DNA of 52,683 bases from Ichthyobacteriaceae bacterium (lineage in GTDB: Bacteria; Bacteroidota; Bacteroidia; Flavobacteriales; JADGDT01), in the NCBI GenBank assembly GCA_023145615.1, contig JAGLDK010000032.1, positions 1-52,683 on the forward strand. The letters run 5' to 3'. The notes beneath the pieces are model-generated. The model was not told where the DNA came from, did no database searches, and was given only the letters and a program-made list of their open reading frames with translations. Positions 1 through 7,943 of the stretch are shown one piece after another (position 1 is the first letter of the stretch; the number at the start of each line of letters is the position of its first letter). A program made the position numbers and the translations under genes.

Positions 1-450
1 ACCAAAAACATAGCACAGGGTAAGAAATTCTCTGAAATGCTAGAGGCAGTAATAAAACGCTATCACAATAATCAGATAGATTCGGCACAGGTAATAAAAG
101 AACTTTCGGAGATAGCCAAAGAAATGCGTGTAGAAGACAGCAAAGCAGATGAACTAGGTTTAACATCAGCAGAATATGCTTTTTACAGCGTATTATCGCA
201 AAATGAGTCTACCAACATGCTCGACGACCATAAAATGAAAGAGCTGATACACGTAATAGTAGAAACAGTTCGTAAAAATGCCACAGTAGATTGGAGCAAA
301 CGAGATGATGTAAGAGCTAAGCTCCGACTCACAGTAAAGAAAATACTAATCCGCTACGGCTACCCCCCAGACTTAGCACGCATAGAAGCTGACAGAGTAT
401 TAGAGCAGAGTGAGAACTTGGCGGAGGAGTTTAGTAGTAAGAAGCATTAA
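1..450 (+). CDS. hsdR: Type I restriction enzyme R subunit, C-terminal fragment
   Basis: The reading frame is open from base 1, so this is the 3' end of a longer gene cut by the window edge (about 149 residues visible). The visible part is a charged helical domain with AEMRVEDSKADELGLTSAEYAFY-like spacing (residues given in part: KADELGLTSAEYAFY) and a closing LIRYGYPPDLA stretch. Both match the C-terminal helical region of HsdR proteins (DUF3387 type), which contacts the HsdM/HsdS methylase core. HsdR is the ATP-dependent translocase and nuclease subunit; its motor and nuclease domains would lie upstream of base 1. Base composition is clearly more GC-rich than in the following genes, which fits horizontal acquisition. 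Family call is by recognition only; no catalytic motif is visible. Confidence 0.8.
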   Translation, partial: TKNIAQGKKFSEMLEAVIKRYHNNQIDSAQVIKELSEIAKEMRVEDSKADELGLTSAEYAFYSVLSQNESTNMLDDHKMKELIHVIVETVRKNATVDWSKRDDVRAKLRLTVKKILIRYGYPPDLARIEADRVLEQSENLAEEFSSKKH

Positions 451-568
451 CAACGTTGCGAAATTTTACAGCATATTAATTTTTATATAAAATAGATTAC
501 TTATTATTGTTAATAAAAGCACAGCAGTTCATTTGTTCATTAATTTGTTTAATACTAAAATAGTAGAT

Positions 569-898
569 ATGAAAATACAGGAATTAATAGATAAGTTAGA
601 TTTAAAAATTTTCAATAAACATATAAATCAGGACATAGAAGTAACTGGTGGCTATGTTGGTGATTTACTGAGTCATGTTATGGGAAATAGCGATGAGGGA
701 GAAGCATGGATAACAGTTCAAACTCATAAAAACGTATTGGCAATTGCATCGTTAAACGATTTAAGCGCGGTTATTTTAATTGATAGTCAGGTGCCTGATG
801 CTGATATGCTTGAAGTTGCCGAAGATGAACAAATACCTGTTTTAGGAAGTGATAAAAGTGCATTTTATATTGCAGGAGAGCTTTATAAATTAATTTAG
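569..898 (+). CDS. DRTGG-domain protein
   Basis: Small soluble protein of 109 residues, almost entirely one DRTGG domain. The VTGGYVGDLLSHVMG segment corresponds to the family signature, followed by the usual AWITVQTH and AVILIDSQVPD strands. I chose ATG 569; an upstream in-frame ATG at 533 would add 12 residues (FINLFNTKIVD) that do not look like part of the fold. DRTGG domains are regulatory and of unknown ligand; stand-alone copies often sit beside GHKL ATPases, PHP proteins and electron-bifurcating [FeFe]-hydrogenase genes in anaerobes. Here it opens a four-gene operon with gaps of only 25, 9 and 3 bases. No hydrogenase gene is in the window. Confidence 0.75.
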   Translation: MKIQELIDKLDLKIFNKHINQDIEVTGGYVGDLLSHVMGNSDEGEAWITVQTHKNVLAIASLNDLSAVILIDSQVPDADMLEVAEDEQIPVLGSDKSAFYIAGELYKLI

Positions 899-923
899 GC
901 TACGTATTTAAAAATTAGTTAAG

Positions 924-1214
924 ATGAAAGATGTTAGAATTTACGTTGATTTTGATGAGTTGATTGAAGAAGATTTAGTTATTCTATCAAGTACTGATAT
1001 AAAACACGATTCGAAAGGAAAAAAAATTACATTAAAAGAAGGGCTAAAAGTAAAAGTTTATTCTGATGATTTGTGTGGATGTAATATGAATGATAATTTA
1101 ATAGCCGATGGTGTAGTTGAATTAAATACAGGCGATTGGGAACGAACCGCAAAGTGGTATTGTAGAATAAATAAAGACGGTATTTATAATGAATCGCAGA
1201 AGAGAAAAAAATAA
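924..1214 (+). CDS. Unknown 96-residue protein in the DRTGG-PHP operon
   Basis: I do not recognise a named family. The protein is acidic at the N-terminus (YVDFDELIEEDLVILS), has no signal peptide or membrane segment, and carries three cysteines: a CGC triplet near residue 52 and one in WYCRI near residue 82. They could bind a metal or Fe-S cluster, but that is a guess. The C-terminus is lysine-rich. It lies 25 bases after the DRTGG gene and 9 bases before the PHP gene, so it is almost certainly co-transcribed and the frame is supported by this packing. A minus-strand ORF overlapping it is a shadow. Confidence 0.6.
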   Translation: MKDVRIYVDFDELIEEDLVILSSTDIKHDSKGKKITLKEGLKVKVYSDDLCGCNMNDNLIADGVVELNTGDWERTAKWYCRINKDGIYNESQKRKK

Positions 1215-1223
1215 TTTTAAAGT

Positions 1224-1931
1224 ATGATAGCCGATTTACATACACATACAGTATTGTCGCCTTGTGGCGATTTAGAAATGAGCCCGATTTTAATGCTTGA
1301 AAAGGCAAAAGAATTGGGCATTGATATTTTGGGTATTACCGATCATAACAGCACATTAAATGCTGTTGTTTGTAAAGATATTGGCAAAGATTTAGGGGTG
1401 TTTGTATTAATGGGTGCTGAGGTTACAAGTAAAGAAGAAGTGCATTGTTTGTGTTTTATGCCCGACGAAGAAAAACTTAAAATTCTGCAAGAATACATTG
1501 ATAATAATATTGGAAAAAAGAAAAACAAACCTGAGTTTTTTGGAGAACAACTTATTGTTGATAGAGATGAAAATATAATAGGAGAGGAGGAAAAATTATT
1601 GTTTCAAGCTATTAATCAATCGGTATCGGAAATTGCAAATAAAGTTAATAAACTTGGAGGTATATTTATTCCAGCACACTCAAACGCACACCGTAATAGT
1701 ATAGGGTCGCAATTGGGCTTTGTGCCCGATAATTTGTATTTCGATGCTATTGAAATTATAGAAAATTCAAACAAAGATGATGTTTTTTATAAGCTAAATT
1801 TACCATCAAACACATCTTATATTACTTCTTCTGATGCACATTATTTAAAAGATATTGGTAAACGCACAACTAATATTGATGTTGATGAGTTGAGTTTTGC
1901 AGGAGTAAAATCGGCATTAAAAAACAAATAA
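1224..1931 (+). CDS. PHP-domain metal-dependent phosphoesterase
   Basis: 235-residue PHP-fold protein. Metal-ligand motifs appear in the expected order: DLHTHTVLSPCG at residues 4-15, GITDHN near 38, GAEVT near 65, IPAHSN near 150, and SSDAHYL near 203. The family hydrolyses phosphate esters or nucleotides with a multinuclear metal centre. This short cytosolic type occurs in cassettes with DRTGG and GHKL proteins beside hydrogenase or NuoE/F-like genes, where its substrate is not known to me. The gene starts 9 bases after the unknown small protein and ends 3 bases before the ATPase gene, which implies one mRNA and probably translational coupling. The start is fixed by the N-terminal motif lying right after Met1. 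Confidence 0.85.
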   Translation: MIADLHTHTVLSPCGDLEMSPILMLEKAKELGIDILGITDHNSTLNAVVCKDIGKDLGVFVLMGAEVTSKEEVHCLCFMPDEEKLKILQEYIDNNIGKKKNKPEFFGEQLIVDRDENIIGEEEKLLFQAINQSVSEIANKVNKLGGIFIPAHSNAHRNSIGSQLGFVPDNLYFDAIEIIENSNKDDVFYKLNLPSNTSYITSSDAHYLKDIGKRTTNIDVDELSFAGVKSALKNK

Positions 1932-1934
1932 TCT

Positions 1935-2477
1935 ATGAAAGAACTTTCGTTACACATATTAGATATAGCAATGAATTCGGTAAAAGCACAAGCAACCGAA
2001 TTGAAAATATATATTGAAGAAAATATAAAATTAGATTTATTAAAAATAATAATAATTGATAACGGAGTAGGCATGACGGAAGATGAGCTTGTAAAAGTTG
2101 TAGATCCGTTTTTTACCAAACGTACCACTCGAAAAGTGGGGTTAGGTATTCCATTATTTAAAGCAAATGCCGAATGTTGTGGAGGTTGTTTTTCAATAGA
2201 TTCAACAAAAAATGTAGGAACAATAATGAAAGTCGAATTTCAACTTTCGCATATTGATAGACCAATAATGGGAGATATTGCAACAGTTATTTCAATGCTT
2301 TGCACTTCTCATCCTGATATTAATACTATATTTAAATATGATTTAAATTCGGATGAATTTTTAATTACTTCTGAAATGATAAAAGATGAATTAGGCGGTG
2401 TTTCAATTCAAGACCCAGAAGTTGGGTTGTTATTGAAGGATATAATTAATAACGGCATTGAATCTTTAAAACAATAA
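1935..2477 (+). CDS. GHKL-type ATP-binding protein (HATPase_c fold)
   Basis: 180-residue protein with a histidine-kinase-like ATPase domain but no dimerisation or receiver domain. Visible boxes: N box HILDIAMNSVKAQA (residues 7-20), G1 box DNGVGMTEDE near 42, F box VDPFFTKR near 58, and G2 box GLGIPLFKANAECCGG near 69. The C-terminal ~75 residues are a separate region without a recognised fold. Stand-alone GHKL proteins can act as serine kinases or switch factors; in anaerobes this type is found in [FeFe]-hydrogenase gene clusters with DRTGG and PHP partners. It is the last gene of the operon; about 220 non-coding bases follow before trigger factor. The actual kinase target cannot be read from the sequence. 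Confidence 0.8.
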   Translation: MKELSLHILDIAMNSVKAQATELKIYIEENIKLDLLKIIIIDNGVGMTEDELVKVVDPFFTKRTTRKVGLGIPLFKANAECCGGCFSIDSTKNVGTIMKVEFQLSHIDRPIMGDIATVISMLCTSHPDINTIFKYDLNSDEFLITSEMIKDELGGVSIQDPEVGLLLKDIINNGIESLKQ

Positions 2478-2569
2478 TCATTTTGTTAATGATTATATGA
2501 TTTTGATATGTGAAAGTTTAGATTTGAAGTTTAATTTGTTATAAATTAGGTGTAAGTGTAAAATAATTA

Positions 2570-2577
2570 TATTTTTG
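2570..2577 (+). promoter_or_regulatory. Promoter -7 element for trigger factor
   Basis: TATTTTTG matches the Bacteroidota -7 consensus TAnnTTTG and is followed by GCAC. No convincing TTG lies 17-23 bases upstream. Use of this site would give a 5' leader of about 115 bases before the ATG at 2697. Confidence 0.5.
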
Positions 2578-2696
2578 CACGTCTAAAAATTAAGTGAATA
2601 AATTAGGATATAAAGACGTTATCTCAATAATATATTAAATTCTGTAAGGTTTTTGTATGTTTTGTAGGTGTCTGATACTTTAAAAAAATATATTGT

Positions 2697-4040
2697 ATGC
2701 AAGTTACAAGAGAGAATTCTGATGCGTTAAACGCAGTGTTGAATGTGCAAATAGTAGCAGATGACTATAAAGCACAAATGGATAAAATATTAAATGGTTA
2801 CCGTAAAAAATCTAATATTCCTGGATTCCGTAAGGGATTAGTTCCAATGGGGTTGATTAAGAAACAATACGGTAGAGGAGTATTGATAGAGGAAGTAAAT
2901 AAAGTTTTACAGGGTGCTGTAAATCAATATATTAAAGACGAAAAAATTGAAATTCTTGGTAATCCATTACCAATGGTTCAAGATGATATTAATTGGAACG
3001 GTACTGAATTCAACTTTAAATTTGAATTAGGTTTAACTCCTGAATTTAACGTAGAGTTAGATAAATTAGAGGGAATTAAGGCTTACAAAGTTGTTATCGA
3101 CGATGAGTTGATTAACAAGCAAATTGAAGATTTTACAACTCGTTTCGGAAAAGTAATATCTAAAGAAGAGGTTGCTGAAGATTGTAATGTTTCTGCAACT
3201 ATAGTAGAGTTAAACGAAGATGGTTCTTTAAAAGAAGAAGGTATCTCTAATTCTACAGTTCTTTCTATTGCTGAATTGAAAGGAAAAAGAAACCCAAACA
3301 AGTTTATGGGTAAAAAAGTAGGTGATGTAGTTAAAGTAAAAACTAAGAGCTTATTTGAAGAAGAGACTAAATTAGCTAACCTACTTGGATTAAAAGTTGA
3401 AGAGGTTAAAGATTTAGATATTGAGCTTCAGATTACTATTGTAGAAGTTAATTTTGTTGAAAAGCACGAAATTAATCAAGAGTTATTTGATAAGATTTAC
3501 GGAGAAGGTGCTATCGATTCTGAAGAAGCTTTCCGTGCAAGAATTAAAGAAGAAGCTGGAAAAGTTTATATCGGAGAAACTGACCGTTATTTCCTAAACC
3601 AAGTAACTGATAAGATTGTTGATGCAACTGTAATGGAGCTTCCAAAAGAGTTTTTAATTAAGTGGTTAAAATCATCGTCTGAAACTCCTAAAACAGACGA
3701 AGAGGCTGTTTTAGAATACGAAAAATCAGAAAAAGGTATTAAGTACCAGTTAATTGAAGGAAGAATTTTTGCTGATAATAAAATTCAGTTAACTTTCGAA
3801 GAAATTAAAGCTAGTGCAATTGAGCTAATTAAAGTTCAAATGGCTCAGTATGGTCAGGCTAATATGGAAGACAAAGATGCTGAAGATATAGCAATGAGAG
3901 TTCTTCAGAATAAGGAAGAATACCAACGTATTACTGAACAAGTAAAAATGGAAAAACTTTCGGCTGTTTATAAAGAAAAAGTTAACGCTGAAGTTGAAGA
4001 GTTATCTTTTGACGAATTTGTTGCTGCAATTAGCAAATAA
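2697..4040 (+). CDS. tig: Trigger factor, ribosome-associated chaperone
   Basis: 447-residue protein with trigger-factor architecture. The N-terminal domain carries the ribosome-binding signature IPGFRKGLVP (about residues 40-49) within a helix-loop-helix. A diverged FKBP-type middle domain spans roughly 150-250, and the rest is the long helical C-terminal chaperone body. It binds nascent chains at the ribosomal exit (L23) and delays folding. Its place directly upstream of clpP and clpX is the classic tig-clpP-clpX order. Unlike the enterobacterial operon, hairpins separate the genes here. ATG 2697 directly precedes the conserved QVTRENSDALNAVLNVQI start, and no alternative start fits better. 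Confidence 0.93.
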   Translation: MQVTRENSDALNAVLNVQIVADDYKAQMDKILNGYRKKSNIPGFRKGLVPMGLIKKQYGRGVLIEEVNKVLQGAVNQYIKDEKIEILGNPLPMVQDDINWNGTEFNFKFELGLTPEFNVELDKLEGIKAYKVVIDDELINKQIEDFTTRFGKVISKEEVAEDCNVSATIVELNEDGSLKEEGISNSTVLSIAELKGKRNPNKFMGKKVGDVVKVKTKSLFEEETKLANLLGLKVEEVKDLDIELQITIVEVNFVEKHEINQELFDKIYGEGAIDSEEAFRARIKEEAGKVYIGETDRYFLNQVTDKIVDATVMELPKEFLIKWLKSSSETPKTDEEAVLEYEKSEKGIKYQLIEGRIFADNKIQLTFEEIKASAIELIKVQMAQYGQANMEDKDAEDIAMRVLQNKEEYQRITEQVKMEKLSAVYKEKVNAEVEELSFDEFVAAISK

Positions 4041-4123
4041 AGTTATTAACCTATTTTAGGTAATAACTTTGCATAAAAAATTAGATAGGGTATTAAATTT
4101 ATTATAAATTTAATACCCTATCT
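4039..4123 (+). terminator. Two tandem hairpins after tig
   Basis: Hairpin 1 (4039-4070) has arms of about 13 bp with one bulged base and an ATTTT loop; it overlaps the tig stop codon. Hairpin 2 is a perfect 19-bp stem (4083-4101 with 4105-4123) and a 3-base loop, followed by GTTTATATA and not a clean U run. They probably end tig transcription or protect its 3' end. TAACTTTG at 4064-4071 inside hairpin 1 also fits the -7 promoter consensus and could serve clpP, though no TTG box is placed correctly. Confidence 0.6.
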
Positions 4124-4328
4124 GTTTATATATAATTAATGCATTATTGTTTTTTTGTATTGATTATAATTTATAGATTACTAGTTTACTAACTAGGTTT
4201 TACATTACAACTTATAAATCTTTTTTAGATTAAAGATGTACTTAATATTTATTTGGTAATTATTAAAACTTATAACTAATCAAGCCATGTGTTTTTACTA
4301 GAACTTATTGGCTAAAGGTAAAATTTAT

Positions 4329-5006
4329 ATGACAAACATAGGAGACGAATTTCGCAATTACGCTACCAAGCACCTTGGTATATCAAGTATGCATTTAAAT
4401 CAATTCGAATCGATACACAATAGCTACATTTCGCCAACAATTATTGAAGAACGCAGAATGAATGTTGCATCAATGGATGTGTTTTCTCGTTTAATGATGG
4501 ATAGAATTATTTTCTTGGGTACCGGAATTGATGATCATGTATCTAATATTATTCAAGGACAATTGTTGTTTTTAGAGTCGGTTGATGCTACAAAAGATAT
4601 TCAGATTTACTTAAACTCTCCGGGAGGAAGCGTTTATGCTGGATTAGGTATTTATGATACAATGCAGCTTATTGCTCCAGATGTGGCAACAATTTGTACA
4701 GGTATTGCAGCATCAATGGGTGCGGTATTGTTAACCGCAGGTGCGGCCGGAAAACGTTCGGCATTAAAGCACTCAAGAGTAATGATACATCAACCACTTG
4801 GCGGAGCACAGGGTCAAGCATCAGATATTGCTATTACTGCCAGAGAAATTGCAAAATTAAAAGAAGAGCTTTATACAATAATTTCGGAGCACTCGGGGCA
4901 GACTTACGATAAGGTTTGGGAAGATAGTGATAGAGACTATTGGATGACTGCAAAAGAGGCTGTAGATTACGGAATGGTTGATGAAGTGCTAATTAGAAAA
5001 AAATAA
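4329..5006 (+). CDS. clpP: ATP-dependent Clp protease proteolytic subunit
   Basis: Serine protease that forms the double-heptamer barrel fed by ClpX. From ATG 4329 the protein has 225 residues; a TTG at 4308 would add seven residues without family support. Catalytic Ser lies in GIAASMGAV (residue 129), His in MIHQPLGG (residue 154), and the Asp in the DSDRDYWM stretch near 200. The oxyanion strand is LNSPGGSVYAGL. The N-terminal ~40 residues include a likely short propeptide. It lies about 290 bases after tig and 70 bases before clpX, separated from clpX by a terminator, so the two may be transcribed independently. Confidence 0.95.
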   Translation: MTNIGDEFRNYATKHLGISSMHLNQFESIHNSYISPTIIEERRMNVASMDVFSRLMMDRIIFLGTGIDDHVSNIIQGQLLFLESVDATKDIQIYLNSPGGSVYAGLGIYDTMQLIAPDVATICTGIAASMGAVLLTAGAAGKRSALKHSRVMIHQPLGGAQGQASDIAITAREIAKLKEELYTIISEHSGQTYDKVWEDSDRDYWMTAKEAVDYGMVDEVLIRKK

Positions 5007-5033
5007 TTGATTAATTGATATAAAATTATGATG

Positions 5034-5062
5034 AAGCTACAGCTTGCTGTAGCTTTTTTTTT
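5034..5062 (+). terminator. Intrinsic terminator after clpP
   Basis: A 9-bp stem (5034-5042 with 5047-5055) with loop CTTG, followed by an unbroken T run. This is a textbook intrinsic terminator. Its loop contains the TTG that would serve as the -33 box of the clpX promoter. Confidence 0.85.
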
Positions 5063-5071
5063 ATATTTTTG
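5044..5071 (+). promoter_or_regulatory. clpX promoter embedded in the clpP terminator
   Basis: TTG at 5044-5046 and TATTTTTG at 5064-5071 are separated by 17 bases. The -7 element ends only five bases before the clpX ATG at 5077, so the transcript would begin at or next to the start codon and be leaderless or nearly so. Confidence 0.55.
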
Positions 5072-5076
5072 CGCCT

Positions 5077-6303
5077 ATGAGTAAAGAAGAACTATCATGC
5101 TCTTTCTGTGGAAGAAAGAAAAGCGAAACAAACTTATTAATTGCAGGTATGGATACTCATATTTGCGATAGATGTATTGAACAGGCACACGGAATAGTTT
5201 TAGAAGAAATTTCTAATACTGAAAAAGATGATACTGTAGATGATATAGTACTGCGTAAGCCACGAGAAATAAAGGATTTTATGGACCAATATGTAATTGG
5301 TCAGGAAGATGCTAAAAAAGTACTTGCGGTAGCTGTTTACAATCATTATAAAAGATTGTTGCAGAAAGAAACTCACGATGATGTAGAGATTGAAAAATCA
5401 AACATCGTTATGGTGGGGCGTACAGGTACGGGTAAGACTTTACTTGCAAAAACAGTTGCAAGATTGTTGAATGTGCCTTTTGCTATTGTTGATGCTACAA
5501 TTTTAACAGAAGCAGGTTATGTAGGAGAGGATGTTGAAAGTATTTTAACAAAATTACTACAAGCTGCCGATTATGATGTGGCTAAAGCTCAAAAAGGAAT
5601 AATTTTTATTGATGAAATTGATAAAATTGCTCGTAAAAGCGATAATCCATCAATTACCAGAGATGTTTCGGGAGAAGGAGTTCAGCAGGCTATGCTTAAA
5701 CTTCTTGAAGGTTCGGTTGTAAATGTTCCGCCAAAAGGTGGACGTAAGCATCCCGATCAAAAATTTGTTGAGGTAAATACAAAAGATATTCTTTTTATTG
5801 CCGGAGGAGCATTTTCGGGAATTGAGAGAAAAATTGGAGAGAGGTTAAATACTCGTGCAATTGGATATCAAAAAGATATTCATTCTCAGGTTGACGAAGA
5901 AAATATGTTGGATTATGTATTGCCAATGGACTTAAAGTCGTTTGGTTTAATACCTGAACTTATTGGTCGTTTTCCGGTATTAACACATTTAAATCCGTTG
6001 GATGCCGATGCGTTAAAGCGTATTTTAACAGAACCAAAAAACGCCATCACAAAACAATACCATAAATTGTTTGATTTTGATGATGTTAAACTTCATATTG
6101 AAGATGATGCAATAGCTTTTATTGTTGAAAAAGCAATGGAGTTTAAGCTTGGTGCTCGTGGATTAAGATCAATAATGGAAGCTATTTTAACTGATGCAAT
6201 GTTCGATATTCCATCGGAAGAAGGTACAGAACTTGTTGTTACTCGTGAGTATGCAGAGGGTAAAATGTCGCAGTCGAAACTAAGAAGAATGAAAGCTGTT
6301 TAG
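5077..6303 (+). CDS. clpX: ClpX, AAA+ unfoldase of the ClpXP protease
   Basis: 408-residue AAA+ unfoldase that recognises degradation tags and threads substrates into ClpP. The N-terminal C4 zinc-binding domain has Cys8, Cys11, Cys30 and Cys33 (CSFCG ... CDRC). Walker A is GRTGTGKT (114-121), the pore loop is GYVGEDVE, Walker B is IIFIDEID, and sensor 2 is GARGLRS near residue 367. [11 protein letters not shown] carries the conserved arginine region. The zinc domain starts at residue 8, so the start cannot lie downstream of ATG 5077. A promoter-like element ends five bases upstream of that ATG. A long terminator follows at 6343-6408. Confidence 0.96.
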   Translation: MSKEELSCSFCGRKKSETNLLIAGMDTHICDRCIEQAHGIVLEEISNTEKDDTVDDIVLRKPREIKDFMDQYVIGQEDAKKVLAVAVYNHYKRLLQKETHDDVEIEKSNIVMVGRTGTGKTLLAKTVARLLNVPFAIVDATILTEAGYVGEDVESILTKLLQAADYDVAKAQKGIIFIDEIDKIARKSDNPSITRDVSGEGVQQAMLKLLEGSVVNVPPKGGRKHPDQKFVEVNTKDILFIAGGAFSGIERKIGERLNTRAIGYQKDIHSQVDEENMLDYVLPMDLKSFGLIPELIGRFPVLTHLNPLDADALKRILTEPKNAITKQYHKLFDFDDVKLHIEDDAIAFIVEKAMEFKLGARGLRSIMEAILTDAMFDIPSEEGTELVVTREYAEGKMSQSKLRRMKAV

Positions 6304-6342
6304 AAATTTAGCATAAAAAACGGTTTTTACTATAAAAAGTAT

Positions 6343-6408
6343 AACTACTTTAATTATTTTTGCCACCGGATTTATTCCGATAGCATAAATAATTAAAGTA
6401 GTTTTTTT
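6343..6408 (+). terminator. Long-loop terminator after clpX, overlapping a promoter element
   Basis: A perfect 17-bp stem (6343-6359 with 6387-6403) followed by a T run to 6408. The 27-base loop contains its own small CGGA/TCCG hairpin. TATTTTTG at 6355-6362 spans the end of the left arm and matches the -7 promoter consensus, so it could start the mvaD transcript (leader ~100 bases). No -33 TTG is seen at the right distance. Confidence 0.75.
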
Positions 6409-6470
6409 ATGCCCTTACTTTTTATAAGTAACCTTAAGTACTACTTGTTGTAATTTTAACTTTGTTGAAT

Positions 6471-7556
6471 ATGAATACTGATTTTTTTATACCTAAAAAC
6501 TTGAAAACCGAAGGCGTTGATAGTCATGTTGAAAAGTGGACAAGTCCATCGAATATTGCTTTAGTTAAATACTGGGGTAAATTCGGAAATCAAATGCCGG
6601 CTAATCCATCGTTGAGTTTTACGTTGAAAAATAGTTATTCTGAAACCGAAGTTCGTTTCGAAAAAAAGTATTCGAATACTGATGAAATTGATTTCGAGTT
6701 ATTTTTTGAAGGAGTAAAAAGTCAATCGTTTTCTAAAAAAGTATCAACATATCTTAATAATATAGTTGATTACGTACCATATATATTAAATTATAAATTG
6801 GTAATTAATACAACTAATTCTTTTCCTCATTCAAGCGGAATAGCATCTTCGGCATCTGGCTTTAGTGCACTTTCGGCATGTTTAATTTCTTTTGAAAAAA
6901 CAATTAATGCTGATTTAACCGAAAAATTGTTCAACAAAAAAATGTCTTTTATATCAAGATTAGGATCGGGTAGCGCAAGTAGATCGTTGCAAGGGCCTGT
7001 TATGGTTTGGGGTACAAGTAAGGTTTTTGAAGGATCGACAGATTATTATGCCATTGTGCCAAATATGAAATTAGATAAAATTTATACTGATTTTCAGGAT
7101 ACAATTTTATTGATTGATGAAGGGAAAAAAGAAGTTTCGAGTACTGTTGGGCATGGTTTAATGAATGGGCATCCTTTTGCAGAACAACGATTTGTACAAG
7201 CAAATAATAATATTGCCGAGCTAAAAGAGGTTTTAGAAAACGGAAATATTACCCTATTTGGAGAAATTGTTGAAAATGAAGCACTATCGTTACATGCAAT
7301 GATGATGACCTCTACACCTTCGTATATTTTAATAAAGCCAAACACTTTGGCGGTAATTGAAAAGGTTAAAGAATTTAGAAAAGCTACCGGAGTGCATTTG
7401 TATTTTACTCTTGATGCTGGGGCAAATATCCATTTACTTTATCCTAAATCGGTAAAAAAAGAAGTGCTTACTTTTATTGATGCCGAGTTATCGGTGTTTT
7501 GTGAAAATGAACGTTATATTTGCGATGAAATTGGTAACGGAGCTAAAAACGTGTAG
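6471..7556 (+). CDS. mvaD: Diphosphomevalonate decarboxylase
   Basis: 361-residue GHMP-superfamily enzyme that converts mevalonate 5-diphosphate to isopentenyl diphosphate with ATP. Motifs: SPSNIALVKYWGK (about 26-38), PANPSLSFTL, the phosphate-binding loop FPHSSGIASSASGFSAL (about 118-134) and RLGSGSASRSLQGPVMVWG, all strongly conserved in this family. I chose ATG 6471; the TTGs at 6462 and 6465 add nothing conserved. It belongs to the mevalonate route to isoprenoids, and the next gene is a mevalonate-kinase-like protein. Phosphomevalonate kinase is not seen nearby. The gene runs with mvaK and the UbiA gene but with gaps of 387 and 223 bases, so they may be separately transcribed. Confidence 0.92.
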   Translation: MNTDFFIPKNLKTEGVDSHVEKWTSPSNIALVKYWGKFGNQMPANPSLSFTLKNSYSETEVRFEKKYSNTDEIDFELFFEGVKSQSFSKKVSTYLNNIVDYVPYILNYKLVINTTNSFPHSSGIASSASGFSALSACLISFEKTINADLTEKLFNKKMSFISRLGSGSASRSLQGPVMVWGTSKVFEGSTDYYAIVPNMKLDKIYTDFQDTILLIDEGKKEVSSTVGHGLMNGHPFAEQRFVQANNNIAELKEVLENGNITLFGEIVENEALSLHAMMMTSTPSYILIKPNTLAVIEKVKEFRKATGVHLYFTLDAGANIHLLYPKSVKKEVLTFIDAELSVFCENERYICDEIGNGAKNV

Positions 7557-7943
7557 TTTTTAGTCGAGTAATCAGTAGTTTATATGTAAAACACTTGTTT
7601 TTAATGAGTTGTTGTCTTAGATTGCCAAATTAAATTATGGTTATACAATAAATATTGTTGGTTCTCTGACAAATTAAGTGGAAATATTAAAATTAGTTAT
7701 TATCGTAACAAGCGTTATAGTCTAAAAATAGTGATAACGCTATATTGATTATAACGTTTTATAATTGTAAGGATAATGATAATTTATCAAATCACGTGAT
7801 TTGTTAGAAAACCATATTTTTAAGTAGTTATTAGTTGTGGTTTTTTACTTCTACTAATAATTTTAAATATTTGTTTCAAACCCTAATATTATATATAATT
7901 ATTATGCCTGATGCAACTTGCTAAAGGCGAAAATCTTTTTTAG
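7557..7943 (+). other. Intergenic region with palindromes between mvaD and the GHMP kinase
   Basis: 387 bases without a credible ORF. It holds a perfect 16-base palindrome CAAATCACGTGATTTG at 7788-7803 and an inverted repeat AGCGTTAT/ATAACGCT (7711-7718 and 7734-7741). Neither is followed by a U run, so these look more like protein-binding sites than terminators. Confidence 0.4.

Noticed and set aside
1027..1308. 93-codon minus-strand ORF opposite the small unknown protein
   Set aside because: No family features; antisense shadow of tightly packed plus-strand genes.
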